Shown piece after piece: positions 26,446 to 32,187 of a DNA stretch of 32,187 bases; the first letter of the stretch is position 1; each line of letters begins with the position of its first letter. The notes under the pieces are model-generated. The model made no database searches. It was not told the origin of the DNA and was given only the letters and a program-made list of their open reading frames with translations. A program made the translations under genes and the position numbers. Origin of the DNA: Balneolales bacterium (GTDB lineage: Bacteria > Bacteroidota > Rhodothermia > Balneolales > Natronogracilivirgulaceae); contig SLKA01000017.1 in the NCBI GenBank assembly GCA_007134845.1, forward strand, positions 1-32,187. Reading direction: 5' to 3'.

Positions 26446-27516
26446 ATGTCAGACTATCCCTTCTATCATTCTCATATTGAAATTGACCTGCAGGTGCTTT
26501 GCAATAATGCCCGCTATCTACATCGCAATTTGAAAAGTGGGACCCATTCTGCTGCAGTCATTAAAGCGGATGCATATGGTCATGGTGCCGTTGAGGTTGC
26601 CCGCATAATTGGAGATCTGTATGATATGTTTGCGGTTGCCAATGTTACCGAAGCCGTCGCATTGCGCAAGGCGGGCATCACCCATCCGATCCTGGTTTTC
26701 GGCGTACCGGTGCCGCAGACGGTAAAGGCGTACCCGGAGTATGACCTTGAGGCGGTAATCAGCTCTGATGATCATTTTGATCTGTTGGAGCAGGGTACGT
26801 CCTATCATGTTGAGATCGACTCGGGCATGGGACGGCTGGGTATCCATCCGGATGAGATGGATCGTATTGAAAAACGGATTGCCTCTGCAGGCCGGATATC
26901 ATGCAAGGGTATCATGACCCATTTCGCGTCGGCTGATGAAGGGAACAGCGCTTATATGCAGCAGCAAAAAAAGGTACTCAAACAGATCAGGGAGAAATTC
27001 GGCGGGAAATATCCGTTGCATGCAGCCAACTCGGCGGCCTCGCTGGATCATCCCGATACGCATCTGGATATGGTGCGCCATGGCATTGCGCTTTACGGAT
27101 ACGATCCGACTCCCGGGCCGTCGAATCAGCTGCAGCCGGCAATGAAATGGCGTTCATGGGTGGCGCAGTGCAAGTTCATTCACAAAGGGGGTTCCCTGAG
27201 CTACGGGGCGACCTGGCAGGCTCCTGCTGACGGACACTATGTGGTGATCCCAACCGGGTACGCCGATGGATACCGCCGAAATTTGTCAGGGAAGATGCCG
27301 GTCAGCATAGAGGGTGTGTGGTATCCGCAGGTGGGTCGCGTTACCATGGATTATATCATGGTATGGCTTGGCGATGACCGGTATGATGCAGGAACCAACG
27401 TTGTGGTTATGGGTGGCGACCGCAATCATGCCGGACTCTGGGCTGAAGCGATCGGTACTATCCCGTACGAAATATGCTGCGGCATTCACACCAAGGTGCC
27501 CAGGAAATATGTGTGA
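26446..27516 (+). CDS. alr: Alanine racemase
   Basis: This PLP enzyme converts L-alanine to D-alanine for peptidoglycan. The 356-residue length is normal. The PLP lysine is in AAVIKADAYGHGA (Lys40) and the second catalytic base is Tyr253 in SLSYGATWQ. Further family motifs are VEIDSGMGRLGI, GIMTHFASAD, HAANSAAS, VRHGIALYGYDP, IPTGYADGYRR and GRVTMDYIMV. It begins 87 bp after the site-2 protease gene and may be the third gene of that transcript. Downstream it is convergent with the FKBP lipoprotein gene, with a repeat-rich gap in between. The ATG has an AT-rich upstream and no Shine-Dalgarno, as for most genes here. Confidence 0.97.
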   Translation: MSDYPFYHSHIEIDLQVLCNNARYLHRNLKSGTHSAAVIKADAYGHGAVEVARIIGDLYDMFAVANVTEAVALRKAGITHPILVFGVPVPQTVKAYPEYDLEAVISSDDHFDLLEQGTSYHVEIDSGMGRLGIHPDEMDRIEKRIASAGRISCKGIMTHFASADEGNSAYMQQQKKVLKQIREKFGGKYPLHAANSAASLDHPDTHLDMVRHGIALYGYDPTPGPSNQLQPAMKWRSWVAQCKFIHKGGSLSYGATWQAPADGHYVVIPTGYADGYRRNLSGKMPVSIEGVWYPQVGRVTMDYIMVWLGDDRYDAGTNVVVMGGDRNHAGLWAEAIGTIPYEICCGIHTKVPRKYV

Positions 27517-27526
27517 TGCGGCCTCT

Positions 27527-27607
27527 CGTTGTTCTGCCGTTGTTCTGGTGCTGTTGTGCCGCTGTGCCGCTGTGCCGCTGTTCTGATGCTGTTCTGTCGC
27601 TGTTCTT
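27527..27607. repeat. Low-complexity GCTGT/GCCGCT tract between alr and the FKBP gene
   Basis: The convergent gap holds a degenerate short-repeat tract. It contains two copies of CGTTGTTCTG (27527-27536, 27538-27547), three exact tandem copies of GTGCCGCT (27556-27579) and looser GCTGTTCT words to 27607. On the plus strand it has almost no A. The minus-strand transcript downstream of the FKBP gene would therefore be A/C/G-rich and nearly free of U, with many CAGAACAGC-like words. It might serve as a Rho loading region for that transcript, or be a simple slippage-grown repeat. Confidence 0.7.
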
Positions 27608-27647
27608 GATGCTTGCGAGTTCCCGGATGGCTTGTGATTCGGTTTGG

Positions 27648-28175
27648 TCAGTTATCAGTTGCTATAGCGACTACATCAATATCGAAAACAAGCGTATCGG
27701 CACGCAGGCTGTGATTGCTGCTTCCGCCATATCCAAGTGACGGGGGAATAACGAGGGTGCGCCGACTCCCCTCACGGGCAGCATGTTTGCGCACATTCTG
27801 ACCATCAATGACTTCATTATAGCCGGCCAGACCCTGCATGAATCCGGTAACCATGCCCCGGACCTGAAGTGTGGAGGGAACGTCAACATCATTACGGAAT
27901 GTGCTGTCAAAGATGTCACCGTCGGTGGTTCGTCCGGTATACCGAATCCTGATAGCGTGATTTTCAGTTACCACATCGCCGTGTCCTTCCTCGTGGAAAT
28001 AGATGGTAAGACCGTTCGGTGCTGTAACACTTTCCACGCCTGTGGTGTCATACGGACCTATTTCATCGTAACGGACGGGGGTGAAGGCATTGTCGTCACA
28101 AGATGTGGTCGCAAGTACGAGCACCAGGCCAATAGGGAGCAGAAGGAGAGAAGTTCGGAATAATCGCTGAATCAT
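27648..28175 (-). CDS. FKBP-type peptidyl-prolyl isomerase lipoprotein
   Basis: This 175-residue envelope protein has a probable lipoprotein signal (MIQRLFRTSLLLLPIGLVLV, then LATTSC, Cys26). The lipobox is atypical at -3 but acceptable for this group. The FKBP domain (about 55-173) has IRYTGRTTDGDIFDST, the substrate-pocket VIPPSLGYGG and the closing strand TLVFDIDVVAI. It should catalyse cis-trans isomerisation of prolyl bonds in exported proteins in the periplasm. It lies 141 bp downstream of the DUF255 gene on the same strand and may be the end of the glyA–tatC–DUF255 unit or have its own promoter. No terminator hairpin is seen after it. Confidence 0.92.
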   Translation of the reverse strand: MIQRLFRTSLLLLPIGLVLVLATTSCDDNAFTPVRYDEIGPYDTTGVESVTAPNGLTIYFHEEGHGDVVTENHAIRIRYTGRTTDGDIFDSTFRNDVDVPSTLQVRGMVTGFMQGLAGYNEVIDGQNVRKHAAREGSRRTLVIPPSLGYGGSSNHSLRADTLVFDIDVVAIATDN

Positions 28176-28316
28176 GGGTTGCTATCGGTTATCAGATGTA
28201 AATTTTGAACGGACAAGTTACAGAAAATATGTGATAATAATACAGCCGGCATGTATTACACACCGGAGTGCATTCCGCAGAAATAACGCATCAGCAGCCG
28301 GCAAGTTGTATGAAAT

Positions 28317-30521
28317 TCAGTTGTTGGCGGTGATTTCTTTTTGAAAATCCTCAATGGTTTGAACCGGTGCCCTGCATTGGAATTCCTGACAGACATAGGC
28401 GGTGGTTTTTCCGTCAATGGCCGTTTTGTCGCTGTATTGGGCGGAAATATCAGGCAGACCGCGGTCTTCCGGCAGGTCCTGGCTGCTCGTGTTACTTTGT
28501 GCTTTTGCGGCCAGCGTGATGACCCAGGTGGAGGGATCATATTGCTTTCTCCAGATAGCAAGCATCTGTTGTGCGACGGCGTCGTGATCGCCGGCAGGGT
28601 CGCCAGCGAGGTCGGCAGGGATGTCAGCAGCCAGGTCACCAGCGGGGCTGGCAGCCAGACCGGCATCCGGTTGATCCGGATCGTTTATACCGGATGAAAT
28701 GACAATCTCTCTGCCGGGATGCAGATGCAGGTGCATGGTCTGCAGCAGGTTGCCGAATGCGGTTGGGTGGGATGCGGCCACTTCGGTCAGCGGCTCCATG
28801 GCGGCGACGGCCAGCCGGGTCCACTCCGGCATGCCGGCCAGGTGTCCCACGCGATACAAAGCGGCTATAGCCGCAGTGCTGCCACCGGGCTGGGCATTGT
28901 CGAAGATGTCCCTGGTTTGGGTCACCAGCTGCTCTTCGCTTGTTGATGCGTAGCGAAAAGCCGCCTTTTCATCATCATGAAACTGGTCAATCATGATTTG
29001 CACCAGCTTAACAGACAGGCTTAGCCAGTGCAAATCACCGGTTAATTCAAAAAGACGTGAATAGCCGTCAGCCAGTAACGCATAGTCATCAAGGAAGCCA
29101 GGCTGCTTCGCATTTCCCTCATGGTCAACGATGCGGAAGAGCGTGTCGCCCTGAAAAGCTTTTTCAGCCAAAAACGTACCAAGCCTGATGGCATCACCGG
29201 CATTCCTGTCAAGAAGTCGAGTGCAGCGGCACAGGGCGATCAGCATCAGCGCATTCCAGGAAGTGATGATTTTGTCGTCAAGACCCGGCCGTCTGCGGCG
29301 GTTGCGGTATGCCAGTAGCTGCTCCCTGGCAACATCGAGCCTGCCCTGCAGCCGTTCCGTGTCGGTTCCCCGGCGCTTCGCGAGTTCTTCCAGTGAAACG
29401 GCCCGGTGAAGCACCGAAACGCCTTCCCAGTTGCCGCCGGCATCAATCCCGTAGTGGTCGGCCACAAGTTTGAATGTCTCTTTATCCAACAGCTGTTCAA
29501 GTTCCTCATGCGTGAATGTGTAGAATTTGCCTTCCACACCGTCCGTATCTGCGTCCAGGGCAGAGTAGTAGGCGCCGTCAGGATGTCTCATTTCCCGGTT
29601 CAGAAAGGATATGGTCTCGTCTGCCGTGCGGGCAAATACGTCACGCCCGGTGATTTGAAATGCTTCTGCAAGCACCGGCAGCAGGAGTGCGTTGTCATAG
29701 AGCATCTTTTCAAAATGCGGCACCAGCCACTTCCGGTCGGTGCTGTAGCGGTGGAAACCGCCGCCGACCTGATCGTAAATGCCGCCGGAGATCATTTTTT
29801 CCAGGCTGAAGAGAGCCATATGGCGGGCTTGGTCTGAACCTGGACGGTGACTGTAACGCAGCAGAAATCCGATGCCCATGGCGGTCGGAAACTTGGGTGC
29901 CGGTGAAAAACCGCCATCCTCACCGTCGAAAACACCGGCGTATCCCTGAAAAGCGCGGTCGAGCAGTTCAGGTGTGACAGATCCTCGGGAAAGATGATCA
30001 TAGATATCGTTTGCCAGCGCTTTTTGCATCTCTTCTGCCTGTTGCCGTACTTTTTCAGGCTGCTGCCGGCAGACCTCGGCCAGACGGGTTATCACCGAAG
30101 CAAATCCAGGTCTGCCGTGATAGTCCTGCGGAGGGAAATACGTACCGGCGAATATCGGTACCTGATCCGGTGTGAGCCAGACATTCAGAGGCCATCCACC
30201 CTGACCGGTCATCATTTGCAGGGCTTCCATATAGACTGCATCGACATCCGGACGTTCTTCACGGTCGACTTTGATATTCACAAAATGCTTGTTGAGCAGG
30301 CGTGCGACATGCGGATTCTCGAAGGATTCGCGCTCCATAACGTGGCACCAGTGGCAGCTCGAGTAGCCGATGCTCAGAAAAATCGGGCGGTTTTCGCGCC
30401 GGGCCCGCTCCAGGGCCTCCTCGCCCCACGGATACCAGTCAACCGGGTTCCGGGCATGCTGCTGGAGGTAGGGGGATGATTCGTGAATCAGCCTGTTTGG
30501 CTTTTTTTTCTCAGATGTCAT
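28317..30521 (-). CDS. DUF255 thioredoxin-domain protein (YyaL / SPATA20-like)
   Basis: This protein of 734 residues is of a widely conserved family with unclear function. The N-terminal thioredoxin-like domain (about 1-165) shows the family signature [21 protein letters not shown], then [20 protein letters not shown] with the CHWC pair (Cys56, Cys59), and [14 protein letters not shown]. The rest is an alpha/alpha-barrel like those of glycosidases and N-acylglucosamine epimerases ([46 protein letters not shown]). No signal peptide is seen, so it is probably cytoplasmic. A 24-residue Ala/Asp/Pro-rich repeat interrupts the C-terminal region (28587-28658). It begins 43 bp after tatC on the same strand. 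Redox function is inferred from the Cys pair. Confidence 0.92.
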   Translation of the reverse strand: MTSEKKKPNRLIHESSPYLQQHARNPVDWYPWGEEALERARRENRPIFLSIGYSSCHWCHVMERESFENPHVARLLNKHFVNIKVDREERPDVDAVYMEALQMMTGQGGWPLNVWLTPDQVPIFAGTYFPPQDYHGRPGFASVITRLAEVCRQQPEKVRQQAEEMQKALANDIYDHLSRGSVTPELLDRAFQGYAGVFDGEDGGFSPAPKFPTAMGIGFLLRYSHRPGSDQARHMALFSLEKMISGGIYDQVGGGFHRYSTDRKWLVPHFEKMLYDNALLLPVLAEAFQITGRDVFARTADETISFLNREMRHPDGAYYSALDADTDGVEGKFYTFTHEELEQLLDKETFKLVADHYGIDAGGNWEGVSVLHRAVSLEELAKRRGTDTERLQGRLDVAREQLLAYRNRRRRPGLDDKIITSWNALMLIALCRCTRLLDRNAGDAIRLGTFLAEKAFQGDTLFRIVDHEGNAKQPGFLDDYALLADGYSRLFELTGDLHWLSLSVKLVQIMIDQFHDDEKAAFRYASTSEEQLVTQTRDIFDNAQPGGSTAAIAALYRVGHLAGMPEWTRLAVAAMEPLTEVAASHPTAFGNLLQTMHLHLHPGREIVISSGINDPDQPDAGLAASPAGDLAADIPADLAGDPAGDHDAVAQQMLAIWRKQYDPSTWVITLAAKAQSNTSSQDLPEDRGLPDISAQYSDKTAIDGKTTAYVCQEFQCRAPVQTIEDFQKEITANN
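28587..28658 (-). repeat. Six 12-bp units coding a degenerate tetrapeptide in the DUF255 protein
   Basis: Six consecutive 12-bp units encode [24 protein letters not shown] in the minus-strand gene. The period is exactly four codons, so copy-number change keeps the frame. This stretch is not part of the usual family core and probably forms a loop. It looks like a small in-gene minisatellite. Confidence 0.85.
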
Positions 30522-30564
30522 AGAGAGTGCAGCTTACTGAAAATGCACAACGGGCAAGCATGAA

Positions 30565-31419
30565 TTACTTAGGACGTCCTTCCGGGCCAAAGATTTCACG
30601 GTCGCGCTTTCTGTTCACCACACGGCTGATATAGATGCCAAACTGGTAGAGCAGCAGAAGCGGTATGGCGATGAGAAACTGGGAAATCGGATCGGGCGGT
30701 GTGAGAAAAGCGGCCATTATGAAACAGATGATGATAGCCCATTTGCGGTGTTTAATCATCAGTTCCGGTGTCAAAAGACCAATTTTGGACAGGATGTAGC
30801 TCACCATCGGGAGCTGGAAAACAATACCGCTTGACAGGCTCCACATGGTGAGGGCCGAGAAGTAGGCATTTATGTCAATGTCATTGCGTACCGCTTCCGA
30901 TATCTGAAAATTGCTGAAGAACTGGACAGCAAAAGGTGTGAGGATCAAATATCCGAATGCAACGCCGGTAATGAACAGGGCCGTGATGTTGAATACGATG
31001 AACCGGGTGCCCTTACGCTCATTTACTTCAAGAGCCGGGACGATAAACGCCCAGAGCTGATAGATCAGTATCGGGATTCCGATGATAAATCCGACAACCA
31101 GCAGGGTACCCCAGTACGTAAAAAACTGTCCGGGCAGGCGCCGGTTCTGCAGGTCCAGATCCGTAGCATTGATGCCCATCAGCTTGTATACGAAGAAATC
31201 TCCCTTGGCGGGACCCAAAAGGACCTCTTCCATGATGAAGCTGGAGAAGAAAAAGGCCACGATTACGCCCAGGCCAACGCCAAGCAGCCCTTTGAGAATA
31301 CGCCAGCGCAGTTCTTCCAGGTGGTCGAGAAACGACATGCTGTCAGGCAGACCCGGAGAAGCGGCCTGCGGCGGGGTTTCGCCCATGATTTGGCGATCGG
31401 TTACATCTGTGGCTGCCAT
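30565..31419 (-). CDS. tatC: Sec-independent protein translocase subunit TatC
   Basis: This inner-membrane receptor of the twin-arginine pathway recognises signal peptides of folded proteins. At 284 residues it is slightly longer than E. coli TatC (258). After a 27-residue hydrophilic N-terminus come the TatC signature MSFLDHLEELRWRILKG, six predicted membrane helices, IPILIYQLWAFIVPALEVNE (the conserved signal-binding loop) and the late motif AFLTPPDPISQFLIAIPLLL. A somewhat extended first periplasmic loop (GINATDLDLQNRRLPGQFF) is present. It begins 13 bp after the glyA stop, so the two are probably co-transcribed. TatA/TatB are not in the window. Confidence 0.97.
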   Translation of the reverse strand: MAATDVTDRQIMGETPPQAASPGLPDSMSFLDHLEELRWRILKGLLGVGLGVIVAFFFSSFIMEEVLLGPAKGDFFVYKLMGINATDLDLQNRRLPGQFFTYWGTLLVVGFIIGIPILIYQLWAFIVPALEVNERKGTRFIVFNITALFITGVAFGYLILTPFAVQFFSNFQISEAVRNDIDINAYFSALTMWSLSSGIVFQLPMVSYILSKIGLLTPELMIKHRKWAIIICFIMAAFLTPPDPISQFLIAIPLLLLYQFGIYISRVVNRKRDREIFGPEGRPK

Positions 31420-31432
31420 GGAGGTAAGTCAG

Positions 31433-32187
31433 TTATGCAATTACGAAGTCATACAGTGGAAAGCGGTCGCACATCTCGCGTACATCACCCTGTACTTTTT
31501 CGATGACAGCTTCATTTGTACGGTTGGTTATGACCTGGTCCATCAATTGGGCAATGCGGATAAACTCTTCCGTACCCATGCCGCGTGTGGTCATGGCCGG
31601 TGATCCGATCCGGATTCCTGAGGTGACAAAAGGATTCTGGGTATCAAAAGGCACCATATTTTTGTTTACGGTGAGGTCGGCACGACCGAGTGCATCCTCG
31701 GCTTCCTTGCCTGTAATGCCTTTGTTGCGCAAATCCACAAGCAGAAGATGGTTGTCCGTTCCGCCGCTGACCAGATCGTAGCCAAGCTCGAGAAATGTTT
31801 TTGCCATGATCTTGCTGTTTTTCAGGACGTTTTCCTGGTACGTGGTAAAATCTTTCTGCAGTGCCTCGCCCAATGCGACAGCTTTCGCGGCGATGACATG
31901 CATCAGGGGGCCACCCTGGGTTCCGGGGAAGACGGCCGAATCCAGCAGCTCACTCCACTTCTTGACACGCCCGGACTTCGGTGCCACCTTACCAAGCGTA
32001 TTTTCGCTGTCACGTCCGATCAGCAGCATGCCGCCGCGGGGACCGCGCAGTGTCTTGTGTGTGGTGGTGGAGACGACATGTGCGTATGGAAGGGGATTGT
32101 TGAGCAGTTTGGTGGCAATGGGGCCGGCTGTGTGGGCCATATCCATCCATAAAAACGCGCCAACTTCGTCGGCGATGTTGCGGAAGG
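31433..32187 (-). CDS. glyA: Serine hydroxymethyltransferase (N-terminal part beyond the window)
   Basis: This PLP enzyme interconverts serine and glycine and supplies methylene-tetrahydrofolate. The reading frame is open through the right edge ([20 protein letters not shown]), so about the last 250 of some 420 residues are present. Visible motifs: [17 protein letters not shown], the PLP-lysine site [67 protein letters not shown] and [15 protein letters not shown]. Nothing suggests damage. It leads the tatC–DUF255 run on the minus strand. The metabolic tie with folC elsewhere in the window (folate) is by pathway, not by operon. Confidence 0.97.
   Translation of the reverse strand, partial: FRNIADEVGAFLWMDMAHTAGPIATKLLNNPLPYAHVVSTTTHKTLRGPRGGMLLIGRDSENTLGKVAPKSGRVKKWSELLDSAVFPGTQGGPLMHVIAAKAVALGEALQKDFTTYQENVLKNSKIMAKTFLELGYDLVSGGTDNHLLLVDLRNKGITGKEAEDALGRADLTVNKNMVPFDTQNPFVTSGIRIGSPAMTTRGMGTEEFIRIAQLMDQVITNRTNEAVIEKVQGDVREMCDRFPLYDFVIA

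Noticed and set aside
28176-28316. Repeated CAGCCGGCA words between the FKBP and DUF255 genes
   Set aside because: Two nine-base copies 52 bp apart with no symmetry; likely chance.
1-32187. Mobile elements, phage genes, CRISPR arrays, tRNA or rRNA genes
   Set aside because: No transposase or integrase motifs, no spaced direct-repeat array and no tRNA-like cloverleaf were seen; the window reads as a stable core region.

Overview
The window looks like chromosomal DNA from a marine or halophilic member of the Bacteroidota–Rhodothermota–Balneolota group. The evidence is a SusC/SusD pair, two GWxTD-domain proteins, a Rho factor with a long charged insertion, several lipoproteins, and mostly absent Shine-Dalgarno sequences with AT-rich start regions. 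Placement near Balneolota/Rhodothermota is inferred from family content, not from a marker-gene tree. No tRNA, rRNA, CRISPR array, insertion sequence or phage gene was seen.

Layout, left to right. The 3' two thirds of an RND efflux-pump gene (1-2093, +) is followed by a 363-bp gap with small palindromes and a 17-bp tandem repeat. A same-strand block of four genes for envelope proteins then runs from 2457 to 11331: two GWxTD proteins, a SusC-type TonB-dependent transporter and its SusD-type lipoprotein. It is closed by a strong intrinsic terminator at 11374-11411. Next come pyruvate kinase (pyk) and a very large TPR lipoprotein with a TonB-C-like end. The TPR gene is convergent with pyrD, and the two stop codons overlap. 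Divergent from pyrD are folC and rho (+). A minus-strand pair follows: sppA, then an MBL-fold hydrolase downstream of it. A CrtO-type carotenoid ketolase overlaps a site-2 protease gene and is followed by alanine racemase (+). The right end is a minus-strand block reading glyA (cut by the window edge), tatC, a DUF255/thioredoxin-domain protein and an FKBP-type lipoprotein isomerase.

Theme. Most of the window is core metabolism (pyk, pyrD, folC, alr, glyA) and envelope biogenesis (tatC, sppA, FKBP lipoprotein, RND, SusCD, TPR/TonB-C lipoprotein). The best candidate for an undescribed system is the GWxTD–GWxTD–SusC–SusD unit. GWxTD is a recurrent domain without an assigned function. Here two divergent versions, one on a lipoprotein and one probably on an exported or anchored protein, sit directly upstream of an outer-membrane uptake pair. 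The second candidate is the TPR–TonB-C lipoprotein, whose N-terminus resembles SprE/PorW-type accessory proteins of type IX secretion. Start positions are approximate for several genes because ribosome binding sites are rarely visible.
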